Origin: Stropharia rugosoannulata
Taxonomy: Eukaryota > Basidiomycota > Agaricomycetes > Agaricales > Strophariaceae
Assembly (NCBI GenBank): GCA_028532985.1
Contig: JANCIK010000001.1
Location: 310,001 to 374,000 of the forward strand
Direction: 5' to 3'
Length of the DNA stretch: 64,000 bases
The notes beneath the pieces are model-generated. The model had not been told where the DNA came from. It saw only the letters and a list, made by a program, of their open reading frames with translations, and did no database searches. The translations under genes were made by a program, and so were the position numbers. Within the stretch, counting starts at the first letter, position 1. Each line of letters opens with the position of its first letter. Of this stretch, positions 24,592-36,484 are shown piece by piece.

Positions 24592-26615
24592 ATGTCACTC
24601 TCTACTCTGAGTACTATTTATGGGTCTACAGAGAACAGCTTTGTCTGGGGGAAGCTGAAGCTAAAACCTTTGGACCCAGAAGACGGGCATTTAGAAGAAT
24701 ACTGTCTCAAAGAAGATACAGTCCATATAGGCAGCCATCCATCTAACGATGTCGTTATACTGGATTATTCTGGTGTTGGTGAGTGTCATTCGGCGTATGG
24801 CATGCATGTCAGAAAACTGAAAATTCATCTTCTAGGCGAATATCACTGTTCGTTGACTGTGGAATACGGCTCGGTTGTCATCCGGAGTTGCTCTGGACAA
24901 GAGACATACGTACGCTCACATGGGCTGCCTAAAAAAGTCTTGCTGACGTAGCTTTATAACAGATCGTAAGAAATGACCAGACCTCTACAATAGTTCCAGA
25001 CGGGGGCGCATGTATACTTAATTGCGGCGATGTCATTATGTTAGGACCGGACTGGGCGAAACCAGGTACAAATACCCTCTAACTATTGGCGAGTTAAACT
25101 AATATGATCCCAGAATTAGAGCTCGTCGAGGCCTTGTCTACAGACGGTGTGTGGAGAAATTACACCCGTCTATCTGATTTGCTTGGCTTTGGTGGTTTCG
25201 GCACCGTATACAAGGCACAGGATCCACTTTCGCCGCCCAATACATTTTGTGCGGTGAAGTCCATACGACTGCATAACTGTCACAGATTAGAATACGCACA
25301 ACGAGAAGTTGAGAACTTGAAACTTAACCATCCGAATATCTGCGCATTTATAGATATTTTCTTCGAGAATAACAGTATAGTACTAATCTCTTCATTTTTT
25401 ATGTACTGTCACTGATACAACCGATATTTTTCGAAGGGCTAGACATTGTCATGGAGTTCGTAGATGGAGGGGATCTATTTACATACTCCGAAATGAAGTT
25501 TTCGGAATTATGCCACAAAGTTGATGACTATTTAAATAGTTTTAAGCAATGCCAACGAGATTTAAATTATCAACTTTGTCAGGCAGTCAAGGTATGTAAT
25601 CTGTGCGCTTGAGCATAAGTCATCCCTTTATTTACCGTTAAAAATTGAATAGTTCATTCATTCCAAAGGAATTATTCACAGAAACATAAAACCGGACGTA
25701 TGTATACCATTTTTCAACAGTCTAAATATTCGCGATTCACATTTTACAACGCAGAACATTCTGGTTACATCAGAGACGCATCCTGTTATTAAAATAATTG
25801 ATTTTGGCATATCGAAGTCTCTCAATCTCTATGACGCGAATCTGACGATGGATTGCGGAACGCTCAACTACATGGCCCCGGAGATTAGATCAAGCAGGTG
25901 TTACGACCACAAGGTTGACTGTTACAGCGTTGGACAAACAGTCATCGATTGGTACGACTCTCGTACTGCTTGCACGTTTCTATGGCAGTGTTACCACCTT
26001 GAGCGCTGACTTCTGATATAATCATAGCTTTTTTCTGCTCGACGAAGACGCAAAGCACTGTCGAGATCTCAATCTCCTTGGAACTAAGTACGGGGAAGAA
26101 GGTTCGTCAGTTTCAGTCTTATTAAAGAATGTTGCTGATCATAATATAATATAGTATCCAGCTTCGTTCAGAGTTTGATTCATCATAATCCCAAGGAACG
26201 CCTGTCAATGCTAGAGGCTCTGGATCACCCATGGATGCAAAATTACGTTCCCTTCCATGATTTTCCAGAGTACACAGCCATGGATGAAGCCTCAAATTGT
26301 CAGATACCCTCTACCCCCAACAGAAATCATAAACTTGCGTCAATATTGGAGGATGACGACGAGTCTTTGTGTAGCAACATGGTTGTATCTCCAGTGCAGC
26401 ATGCGCCAGAGTATTCTCTTACTACAAAGTCGGCATCAAACTCCAGGAGGCTTGTACGGACTAGTACCCAGAGGATACTGGTGGAGGCACCTCCGTCTTC
26501 TGATTCTATGGCATTATCGCCTACACGTACGCCAAAATTAAAGGCACGTCATCACCCCTTTTTGGGAGCATTTTCAACGGCGAGAAGCAAAGGTGATCTC
26601 GTTGATCAGGCTTAG
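24592..26615 (+). CDS. FHA-domain protein kinase, Chk2/Cds1/Rad53-like, with altered key residues
   Basis: Nine exons join in phase: 24592-24778, 24836-24909, 24963-25065, 25114-25374, 25437-25591, 25653-25697, 25755-25951, 26028-26101, 26155-26615. The 518-residue product is the size of Cds1/Chk2. An FHA-like domain spans about residues 20-115 and a protein kinase domain about 138-405, the layout of DNA-damage checkpoint kinases. In the kinase domain the glycine loop (LGFGGFGTVYK), Lys170, DFG (291-293) and APE are intact. The catalytic-loop HRD is HRN (Asn271 in IIHRNIKPDN). In the FHA, the usual Gly-Arg is Gly-Ser (47-48) and the Ser of SxxH is Gly63, although His66 remains. Splicing is intact, so this may be a pseudokinase paralogue. 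Confidence 0.8.
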
Positions 26616-26733
26616 CCACACATAAAGTAATAGTACCGCATGATGCACTGTGATATATGTAATGGTGTTCGAGCTGTACCATGTTATAGGGACTCAAATA
26701 GAATTGCTATTGAATGTAGTACGGCGGTCGCGG

Positions 26734-27223
26734 TTATATTAGACCGGTACACTCAAAATTCTGCAGATCGTACCTTGCGATGATAGCCACGACCCCGTGC
26801 GGCGCTGCCAGCCTGAAGATTTCCATGAACCTGAAACCTATGGAAACATTGGATCAGCTTTGAATTCAGAATGGTAACACAAGTAATACTGACCGTTATC
26901 CGACAGGCCATATTCGGGGTAATACGGACTCTGAGTCTGATCTTCTCCTTGCTCTTCCAAAGCTTCTGCCTTCCTTTTCCGATTACGGGGCACTCCTTCT
27001 TGTGTGGCCCTGTCGCTACTACAGACATTACAGACACTTTTTTGGAGAAGGAAGTGACTCGTAACTTACCTTGGACCCGAACGCGTACATCGAGCTTGCT
27101 CAATGTAACAGTGGCCGACGCCTGTATTCAGGTTAAGTACGGCCCCTTGGTCCATACTATAGTTATGAGTTGTTCCCTCTCGTGCTAGGGAACTACCATA
27201 AGTATTTGTTTGCGTGGAGTGAA
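26734..27223 (-). CDS. 3' part of an unassigned spliced gene
   Basis: Three consecutive exons (27070-27223, 26894-27009, 26734-26837) join in phase with good GT-AG boundaries and give a continuous reading of about 124 residues. The sequence has a basic, nuclear-localisation-like NRKRKAEALEEQ stretch, a tyrosine/proline-rich YYPEYG and a hydrophobic end (APHGVVAIIARYDLQ). A 5' exon ending near 27274 (donor aaagtg|agt region) probably precedes it, but I could not fix the start. The family is not recognised. Confidence 0.45.
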
Positions 27224-28438
27224 CTAGCGCCAAGATCCATCATTCGACGGTCCGCTTTTGATTTACTCACTTTCACTTTCTTGATGGCGTACATACGACC
27301 CAGATTCTGTGTTGTAGTGATTTATTGTTGATGCATGTTGAGAGACCGGTTGATTTTGTCAGCCTGCTTATTTTCAAGGGGCGGGACATAGAAAGGCGGC
27401 CTAATAATTGGGTTTGATAGCCATAAAATGGAAGCTCGTTGACGAAGCTATATCTGTGTATCAGACCCACATACCTATCTCTCCCACTTCTGGTGGTCCG
27501 GCCAAACTTGTTCTGAGCTCCTCATCGAGAATACAATGAGGCCATGCTGAGCACCCGCATGGAGGAATAGCCGTTATGCAAGCAGTACTACTGCGGTCAT
27601 CTTATCTGAAAATATAGCTATAAAATATAAGACGTGTAACCGACGTCGAGACCCGATGAGGATGTTCAACTATGTGCATCGAAAAATGTGCTTTCTTTTA
27701 ACACGTTGCTAAGCCATTCTCAAAAGAGTCTGGTTGATCAGACATCTCCCTGTGCGGGAAAGATTTTCCCAACTTCGACCAGTAAGTCCTGGACCTATGC
27801 ACTGCGTTCTCATTAGACATCAAAGAAGTCGCGTTATCCGCTTATGCGGTTGAAAATTTCTGCGGACACAGTGCACCCACAAAGAAGTTTCCCACCTGCG
27901 TACAGTGTCCACTTTCAACACATTTCACTGAATACCTAAGCTAGGGAGTCTGATAGGGCTCCATATGCGCATTTACGTCCGGTTAAGGTAGTATTGTATT
28001 GCGAGAGAGCCACTGCTTTGTCTGCAAATAAGCTTACACACTCGTGCACAAAAAATGTGTGAGTATCCGTGGCGTGTTGAACATGAAAGCCAAACCCCCT
28101 GCACCAATCATCAAAGCAGCTTTTTCTAAACATAGTTGACGGCTCTACGTGTAGTTACCGTGCTCCGAATGGGGCATAGTTTTTTCTCTTGAGTCGCGTA
28201 CCTCAAACTTCATGTTTCCTGTCTACCGCGATCAAGAATACCATATAATCCCATGCGCTCAACTTGTGCAGCCTGAACGAGTCCCGTCTTGTTCCATGTT
28301 ATTGATTTATCCAAAAGTGTGGCATGAAACTCGTACGCAGAACTATCGTGAATTTCAACACTTCGGTCTATGCAGCCCCTCCGCACAAAATCAGCACTCA
28401 TATTTACTATCCAGGCTGCTTTTCATAATTCTAATGGA
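27224..28438. other. Possible upstream exons, otherwise no supported gene
   Basis: Minus-strand open stretches at about 27275-27560 could hold 5' exons of the gene at 26734-27223, but their frames do not join cleanly. The rest shows no gene. Confidence 0.35.
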
Positions 28439-28901
28439 TCACCTGGATGTTTGATGAGGATGCTGTTTGGCTGCACGAATCTTTGCGATGATGGCTGCAA
28501 GGCGCAACCTCAGCAAAATCGCAACGTTTCCAGGTATTTCACGTTTCTCATGAGTTTCGAAACGAACATTATCTGGGCTATGCTGAGTTTGATAGCGACG
28601 TGTGTTCCCCAAAGAAACGGCGTCATTTGGCCGGTATGTAGTATGGAAATGTGTCCCGATGTTGGTGTTCAGGCCAGGACCTTGAGGCACTGGTGGTTGA
28701 CCATTGCTCTTGTGTGACACGGTTATTAGATGTCTAAAGTCTATATGAATCTGAATTCAAGCTTACTTGGAGCTGAACGGCGGATGAGTCAAAAACTGTG
28801 GTATGTGCGCCGGGTAGACCCATTGGCAGGGCGGATACGTATGCATTTGTGACGAGCATTAGAATAGTGAACTTGAAGGCGCTGGGAAGAGTAAGAATCA
28901 T
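28439..28901 (-). CDS. Small secreted protein, family of two (copy 2)
   Basis: Two exons (28767-28901 and 28439-28708, phase 0) give 134 residues. The N-terminus is a hydrophobic signal-like stretch (FTILMLVTNAYVSA). The mature part is glycine-, proline- and histidine-bearing and ends in a basic helix-like segment (AAIIAKIRAAK). The gene structure, the KREIP / RRETP block, the RAAK motif and the sequence around and upstream of the ATG all match copy 1 at 3866-4312, in opposite orientation. It is probably secreted; function is unknown. Confidence 0.65.
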
Positions 28902-28981
28902 TGTTGTCGGCCAGCGAACAACGGTCTTGCAGAGGGCGATAGTGTCAGACCAGCTGCAGGGCAGTTTTTCACACAAGCCGC

Positions 28982-28989
28982 CTTATATA
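28982..28989 (-). promoter_or_regulatory. TATA box
   Basis: TATATAAG on the minus strand, about 80 bp upstream of the secreted-protein copy 2 start. Confidence 0.5.
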
Positions 28990-30621
28990 CCTGCTAACGA
29001 CAATACATAACGTATGGCATTTCAGAAACATGATCTTGTCCCGGGCAAGCCGAAAGTTATGTAGTATGTACTGAATGGCTTCATGTTTACATAATTGGTG
29101 CCACTTAGAAGGTCGATTATTATTATCAGTCAGAAAATGACCGTTATACCCGCCATACCGACAAAGAGCTCAAGCGTTCAGTGTTGGAATTCCAGACGCA
29201 TCAGGCGTGCTTTGCGAGCGTACGCAATGAGTACTTTCTAAGTTTCTTCCATTCATTACCCAATTATTGAGTTATTGTCCATTTAATCTATTTTTGTTAC
29301 TTACTTACCTGTCATTCACTTTTGTTCTGTAAACGTTCTAGCTATTATTCTATTATTACTTCACAGTATTTAGTAGGCCATCGATGTACTTTTCCCGCAT
29401 CCGTTTGCCTCTTGAGCTCACCGAGGCCAAACGTGAATTCACTCATTTCTTTCTCATGTGTTGATCACGAAGTGCTACGCTTATTTTAACATTCAAGCGG
29501 TCAGGGTTTCGGAGCCCGCTCGAAATGTAGAAATTACATCTTTCAGACGCCGCTCAAAAAGGATATGGATTCCACCAATCCGAACGTAAGGAAGAAACGC
29601 GGCTTGTGCGGCAGCCTGGCTTGTAGAGTAGTCAGCATCGGGTAAGAACTTATCATATGTCAGCTTGGAGATAAACTTTGCCAGAGTGGGAATTGGTGGC
29701 ACAACATGGGATGGCAGTAACGATTGTCGCAAGCGAAGTAAGCCTGCTTGCTCGAGCGGTGATGGAGAGGTTGACTGTTCAACGTTCAACGTCAACGTTC
29801 AATGTTCAGTTCACCTACGCTAGCGCGTCGAAAGCGCATACTCTGATTTGTAATAGGTAGTAAAATAGCTCTGTATTAGTTCTTGTATAGACTTCTTTCC
29901 ATGCAATGTATTGAAGAGAGTCGAGTTTGTGAAATTGTTCGCCTCCTTTCACTCTTCTAGTATCACATTAATTGAAGAAGCTACCCTGGGTAGCCTTAGG
30001 TTACCACCGCATTTCTTTTCGTGTCCTTCAGCAAGCGGCACGACCTACTGCTTTATACACTACGACATGTAACTATTAAGTGGAACGGCCCCCGACTAGC
30101 ACCCATTTCGAGCAGGCCCTACAGGCAACTAGTTCTTGGTGGTGCTGGGGTCCAAAGCAAACTAGCCGTCTAGATGGGACACAATAGTATATACTTTCAA
30201 CCAATAGTTAATAGGGATAAAAAGGTACATAAGTGACTCACTTATACACGCTGATACACGCAAAATGCATATGCATGTCATCGCTATTTGGAAGCGCTCA
30301 ATGTCAGCATATCGGAATTCGCACGCCGGAAGCAAACGTTCTATCTTTGGGAGAAGTCAGTTAGAGTGCGATTTCTGTAGACGTAATCAAGAGCTATCTC
30401 AATCATGCAGGCATGTTGCTCCCGGAATGTTAGATACATTAAGGTTTTATATGAGCAAGTGAACCAGAGTAAGTCTTCGAGCTTTATCCGGTCACTAGAG
30501 GGTGCAAATTCGGAATGAAGTGTGTAGATGATGCCACCTATACAATGCACTGAAGCCCTTGCTTCTTATTTGGACTGTCAAACAAGCGGAGCACTTACCG
30601 GAGTAGTATACAGTTTGCGTC
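28990..30621. other. Intergenic with an unassigned frame and a short tandem repeat
   Basis: A minus-strand frame, 29493 to about 29790, reads protein-like (FLPYVRIGGIHILFERRLKD) but has no ATG or clear upstream exon. It may be a relic exon. Its 5' edge abuts a run of GTTCAAC-like units at about 29777-29812. Nothing else was recognised. Confidence 0.35.
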
Positions 30622-30628
30622 TATAAAG
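30622..30628 (+). promoter_or_regulatory. TATA box
   Basis: TATAAAG about 39 bp upstream of the glutathione transferase ATG; somewhat close, so tentative. Confidence 0.4.
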
Positions 30629-30666
30629 ACGGATAGGCTCTCTCGACGTTTTTCATATACACAACC

Positions 30667-31466
30667 ATGACCATTATTTTCTACGACCTTTTGTCCGTGC
30701 TCCCGCAAAAGGCGTTTTCGCCCAACACTTGGAAGACCAGGCAAGTTGTCGTATAGTCGCTTAGACTGCATTCTAATCCACGACTCATCACTGCGCATGC
30801 AGGTTTTGCCTCAATTACAAGGGTATTCCCTATAAGACAGAGTGGGTTGGGTTCACAGGAATCCCAGCGGTATACGAGAAATTCGGGCTCGAGGCGCCCG
30901 GGAAGAACCCTGACGGCAGCCCGGCCTACACGCTCCCCTTGATATACGATCCATCCACTGGCACCGCCGTGGCCGACTCGTTCGCCATTGCGGAGTACCT
31001 CGAGAAGACCTACCCGTCGTCGCCCAGCGTATTCCCAAATAACACAGTAGCGCTGCAGTCGACATTCAACGATAACCTGGTCAGCACGGCATTCAATCCG
31101 TTGTTCATGCTTGTGCTGTTCGACGTGTTCAAAGTCGTGACCCCGGAGAGCAAAGCATACTTCAGAACCGCGAGAGAAGGGGCTATAGGACGGCCCTTGG
31201 AAGAGCTTGCACCTACCGGAGACGCAGCAGTGGCTCAGTGGGAGAAAGTCAAGGCTGGCTTCGGCGTAGTCGATGGTTGGTTGAAGAAGACGGAAGGTCC
31301 ATTCATTTTGGGAAACACTCCCTCCTGGGCAGACCTTGTCCTTGGTGCTTGGCTCACCTGGCTGAAGGCTGTCAAGCAGGATAAATGGGATGAAATTGGA
31401 CAGTGGCATGATGGGAGCTTGAACCAGGTATTGAAAAACTTGGAGAAGTACGCTACAGTTGCGTGA
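30667..31466 (+). CDS. Glutathione S-transferase, fungal Ure2p/FuA-like
   Basis: Two exons (30667-30740, 30803-31466) give 245 residues, a normal GST length. The N-terminal thioredoxin-like domain starts with TIIFYDLLS; TLPLI carries the cis-proline (Pro70), and Asp83-Ser84 is the usual glutathione-contacting pair. The C-terminal helical domain follows (GPFILGNTPSWADLVLGAWL). The family conjugates or binds glutathione for cytosolic detoxification; the wood-decay FuA class also binds lignin-derived compounds, but class membership is my inference. The only intron, 30741-30802, has a GC donor (AG|gcaagt), and the frame needs it. Decayed relatives lie at 37499, 49760, 50932 and 57235. Confidence 0.8.
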
Positions 31467-31695
31467 GATATCGTAATGTCTCGACAGATCGAGGTCGCAT
31501 AGAATGTATTTCTAGGGCAATCCCTTTCATGATATCTGCGTGGGCTTTGCGCACAAATTTGAATCGTGTCTTCAGAGAAGGTCTACATTCCAAGTATACC
31601 TTCAATCGGGCCAACCCCCCCGGTTCGTGAACAGTCCATGACACTTTATTAGCAACCGGCGAATGGATAAACTGACGAATCATACAATTCACTAA

Positions 31696-32432
31696 TTGGC
31701 AACACTCTCAATGATTGACCAACATCAAACTCAGCCCGACACAGCAGCGCAAGTGGCTACAGGAACGGTGACGTTGCAGGTACGACGACCCACATACACG
31801 CGCAGAGTAGCATATGTCCGATGTAGTCTCATGAATAAAATGCAGCCAATCAGAGAACTGTACGAGTGTGCAATTGTATTGACACCGGGCCAGACAGAGC
31901 CATGCAAACATCAGGCAGAGGTCGTCATAGCAGGACAATATTGTGGTCCACGGAGCGACGGATGCTGGGAGGGTAGAAAGCACTTCAGCACGGATCCTTC
32001 CAAACATATGCCTATGCAGTAGGGAGCCACCTGATATTGTCCAGAGCCTGTTCCAGTCCCTGTGTAAATCGCCAGATCTGATATGAGATATAGCGCGGAT
32101 GCCTGCAGGAGAGGGGTGATACATGCGTCCTTCGGGGAAGGCCAGGAAGTCTTTCCAACGCAACAGTGGACCCCATTTCTCATTGGTGGCCGGATTGGTT
32201 CGGGAAGACCATCACGTACCGAGGCCAAGGCATAAGGAACAGCCATGAACAAGGAAAATGAATCATGAGAAAACAGCTGTCTTAAATCACTACTGAAGTA
32301 CTCACGATTGAGATGCAGCTCCAGTATTAAACATACAGGCCTTTCGACTATACGTGCAATGGCATAGGAATAGAACAAGAGTAGAAAGAAGGTCGAGCGA
32401 GGGGCCGTCAGTGGGACATCGATGGCTACCAC
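31696..32432. other. Conserved unassigned segment in arm A
   Basis: Open frames exist on both strands and are kept in the mirror copy at about 56390-57117. On the plus strand, 31696-32022 stays open in both; on the minus strand, 31708-32163 does too. The two copies differ by a 9 bp in-frame indel. A minus-strand frame, 31911-32432, includes hydrophobic segments with a possible intron (donor gtacgtga), suggestive of a membrane-protein gene, but its mirror copy is frameshifted. I cannot decide the strand or product. Confidence 0.35.
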
Positions 32433-33047
32433 ACGTGCCTGTTTAGGGCTGGCTAATGAGTTTAGTTATCTTTGACACAACCGGGAAATCATTAATTCAT
32501 GACCACCTCTGCTTTCGTATTCAAAGATTATTTTTCTTCGGTACAGCAGCGTTAGGAATAATTGGTTACTTGCTCACGCAGAGCTTGTATAAAATGTGTA
32601 CAAATGCTATTACTATGCTACGCACATATGACCAGGGAAAGCCACTCTCGCGTAAAGATTAGTCTCAGGTGTTCGAGCGTTTATATACACGGAAACACAA
32701 CAGAGACTTGACGTACTCATAGCCAGAAATGAACTTGTTTCTTCGCTTTTCTATTTTATTGAAGAATCTTCATTTAAAATCATTAGAAATGATGTAAGAT
32801 CACTATAAAGTACGATCAACGGAGGAAACTTGAATCTGTAGTGCATATGTTCGATGTATCGCGCGCGGGTGGCGTAGCGCTCTAAAGTACATCTGAGGTC
32901 TCGGTGGGGACACTGGGGTACCGCAGTGCGCAGCTTCGGAATGGCAAGTGGGTCATATTCACCATTTCCACAACAACTAGCTTTAAAATCATCTGTCTTC
33001 TGATCGTGAACGCTCTGCGTTATAGGTGGATATAGAACTCTCTGGTC

Positions 33048-33353
33048 TTGCTCTACAGTTCAGTGGGAAATAATTTGTCCACCGTGCACACAGAGTACCC
33101 CCTTGATACTGGTATTTATAGCAGAAGTCTTGATGATACGCTTTACGGCCAGATGATATTTCTTCCTTTGGCCACTTTCAATGGCACCCATACCTTGGTT
33201 AGCTGGCCTCGGACGATAACGCGCTGGTTTCGTAGGGCGCACGTCAGCGGGGCCAAACATGAGGCACGATATCATACTGACGCCGACAAGCAAACCCGCT
33301 AAGCTTGAAGCGTAAAGCAATACATACAGTGGCCAACGTTGTGGGTGGCACAA
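33048..33353. other. Conserved unassigned frame in arm A
   Basis: A minus-strand frame (33060-33353) with a hydrophobic segment (LYASSLAGLLVGVSMISCLM) and an overlapping plus-strand frame (33048-33302) are both kept in the mirror copy at 55440-55745. No family is recognised. It lies just upstream of the AT-hook gene and might instead be its conserved promoter. Confidence 0.3.
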
Positions 33354-33382
33354 TTCTCACAGTAGTCAATCGCCGAATACTG

Positions 33383-33389
33383 TATAAAG
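33383..33389 (+). promoter_or_regulatory. TATA box
   Basis: TATAAAG 68 bp upstream of the AT-hook gene ATG. The mirror copy keeps it near 55410. Confidence 0.5.
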
Positions 33390-33450
33390 CTCGAGCTTGC
33401 CTGCGAGCTTGGACCTTCATTCCTTTCCCCCAAAACAGAAAAACATCGCA

Positions 33451-35020
33451 ATGGCCAGCTATCCTTCAATTTATACCATAGATGGCTTTACGCGGTTTTT
33501 GCTGCAGACGTACCACGTCTGCGCAATGTGCTGCGTCCTCACAAATCTTGACCACAAGCTCAGTGATTGCTTCTTCGAAAGCTCGGGGTACTTCCCCTAT
33601 GTTTTCGAGGAGCCGGATCCATGGGATCCCAGAAGAACATTCCGCGTCGATTCGTGGCCTAGCTGTGAGCCGCATCAACTCCTCTTTTAAACACCACCGA
33701 TCGCTTACCCTCCGGTAGACGACAGGTACATGAATGCTCGGAAGCAAAAGGCAGCTTCGATAAAAAATTTCCTGTTACACAACATCTACGACCAAATCAC
33801 TTCGCGTACGTATCATGATCAACGCTGTGCCTCAATGCACTCTAATTAATTTTCTGCAGCCTTGGATGTGCCACAATGGACAGGGTACCAAAACCAGAGG
33901 CAACCACTGTACCAGGAGTTCTCGCCTGCGGCCGCCTCGTCTTCTTTTACCTACAACCCCGCCCTCGTCGCCCCCCAACAGCCCTGCAACTGGAACGGAG
34001 TACAAGCCCACAACGCGTATCAGCCGGCTACGCCTTCTGTAGATGACCACGCACGCGGCCAACCCTACTCCTCCAGTCCGACGGCTACGACTTTGGCAGG
34101 CTGTTACGGCCAACCTCTGGACACATCGGTCTTTGGCAATTCACACACTCAAAACGGACAGGTGAGCTCAGATTGAAAATTACATGAAGTGAACGTTGTG
34201 CTAAATTCACTCTGCAGTATTCCGTACGGGGCAACATCTTTGCCGACGATGGAATCACAACAAACAAATACATGTACTCTGCCGGCCCATCCAGCGCAAG
34301 TGGCTATTGGGACCAGGAGTTCACTGGGTATAACACCCAACAAACGCTTCCAGAGCAAAGGTATGTTTGTCATCCCATCGCGGACAGCATATGCTTATAC
34401 GGACACTAGCACGGGGTTGGGCTATTCGCACTCCTCTGGGGAACTAGCTCACAGCATCGTCCAAAAGGCCTCATCGCCCACGATGCCGGCTGTTTCACGC
34501 GACGTCGAGGACAACGTCAAGTTAAACATGTCGGCCGTAAAGAAAGGTGTGTTTCTTCTTAGTACATTCCGTCATCTGTTAGCTGATATCAGTCAATGCA
34601 CCAGGGAAGCGAAAGAAGGACGACGAGGACGCACCGGAATTGGAGCCACAGAGCGCAAATAAGAAGAAATGTACGTGCCATCGCCACTTCTCCCTGAGTA
34701 CTGTGTTCTGACATTTATTCCCAGGGCGCATCGTGAAACCTCTCCCGGTTATTCCTAAGGTGGAGGTAGAGGAACAGGCGCCAACGGCTGGTCCCTCGAC
34801 ATCGAGCGCGTCGACACCGGCGACCGGTCAACGGCGTGGCCCTGGGCGCCCGCCCAAGAACGAGGTAACGGCCAATGAGAAGTGAGTATATTTATCATCT
34901 ACAATCAGGCCTATAGATAAGTACTTACCACCACATTCCAGGATGGCTGCGGGCTTCAGCACCTTCAAAGTCGAGGGACCGATGTATCGCAGGGGGGTGA
35001 AGAAAAGCGCGGCAAGATGA
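33451..35020 (+). CDS. AT-hook-containing protein (copy A)
   Basis: Eight exons join in phase: 33451-33664, 33719-33805, 33860-34161, 34218-34360, 34410-34546, 34593-34670, 34725-34881, 34942-35020. The product has 398 residues. The N-terminal ~100 residues form a cysteine- and aromatic-containing module (HVCAMCCVLTNLDHK, then GYFPYVFEEPDPWDP). A long Tyr/Gln/Ser/Pro-rich disordered middle follows, then lysine-rich stretches and a clear AT-hook (RRGPGRPPKNE) near residue 360. AT-hooks bind the minor groove of AT-rich DNA, so the protein is probably nuclear. The inverted duplicate at 53766-55342 keeps all eight exons. Relics lie at 38799 and 58025. Confidence 0.75.
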
Positions 35021-35943
35021 TCAAGATGATCTGATCTACGCACGTGGGCCGTACTTATTTAGGGTTGGTCGATGGACTTGCACACAGCCCACCACGAACA
35101 ATTTGCACACCGGCAGCACTGGGGCCCAGTGAATTCCGAACTTCGAAGAAATACCGTTCGGAAGACTTGCGCAGTCTTTTGTCCATGGAAATAGCACCCA
35201 TTTACCGTCACTGTGCTTGCTTACCATCTTGCACATACTCCGAGTCGGCCTAGTCCGTGAATTGTAAGCTATTGCGATTTGTGATCTACTCTTGTTGAAT
35301 TCGCCTGTCTGTGAAGTATCAACAAAAGTTGTCACATATTAATACCCAATCATGTACTTTATAACCAGATGTAGCCATAGTCATTATGTATTACTTGCAC
35401 CCAATGTAGCTTCGATAATCATGTACTTAATCTAAATCTAAAGTTTTTTTTCCTCGGTTACCACCAAATCTATTATGCACGTCCCTCATAACAGGGCTTA
35501 CTTCAAGGCTTGATGGAGCGGCAGGTCGGCGGCAGCATCGTCTATAGTGTCACGGTCTCCTAAATTACAGTTACCGTTATCGCACTGCCACTACTAGAGA
35601 CTAGGCTCGGAATGGTGATACAAAATCCTCACTTGATTTAACTACCACACGACATCAAGAATAGCATAATTATCAGAGCCCTGACCGTACGTAAGTACCC
35701 CCCGGAATTAATACACGCACTAGTAGTATGGCTGTGTATTGATGTTCTTTTGACATAAAAACTTGGCCGTGTAAACACGGAGAAAATGGATAAAACTCCA
35801 TCTGATGGCCTCCGATAGCGCATACAATGCTTGACACTTTTGGTAGGACACAAAATCAGATCTTATTTGACATTTACAAACACGTCGCGTCCTCCGACTA
35901 TGTACAACAGTCTCAACGATGCATACTACAGCTTGAACAATTA

Positions 35944-36484
35944 TTACAAGTTGACTACATAGCAAGCTGGGCTGGGGGTGGTAACCCTAACAGAGAAAGT
36001 CAGCACCTATACAACGGGACATTCATTGATCCAACTTACTGTCCACATGCTCCGAGCTGAGCAAACGTGAGGGGCTGTGCAGCAGCAGCCGTCTGCACTG
36101 TCGATTGAGTGATAGCCTTCTTGAGGAAGCACCTGGATGTGCCAGAATCGGCTACGCCGTACGGCGCATACACGTAACCGACGCAACCAAGGCCTGAAAA
36201 TGAACGGTCAGTAGTCCATCCCCTTGCGCAGGCATAATGAATTTCATGCCTGTGTTTGCACTGCATGTGCGGAGACATGCAACCTCATTGAGGTTGTCGA
36301 CAACGGCCATCTAGACAAACGTATTATCAGATGCGCGAACCAATTCAGAGGTGGAGGTCTCAGCATACGTCTGAGCCGATCATGTCGACGCCGGGGTAGA
36401 CAGCGTATTGGACTGCAGAAACCGGTGCCGCAATGGCGAAGAGAGCAATAAATGGGAGAAGAGTCTGGAAGAGAGTCGAGACAT
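35944..36484 (-). pseudogene. PAN-like secreted-protein gene, frameshifted copy
   Basis: Same four-exon layout as the intact copies at 48352-48893 and 52326-52867, and 541 bp against their 542. One base is missing in codon 3 (ATGTCTCGA where the intact copies have ATGTCTCGCA), which throws the signal peptide out of frame with the mature region. The mature part, splice sites and TATA-like promoter are otherwise well kept, so the loss looks recent, or the base is a sequencing error. Confidence 0.7.
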
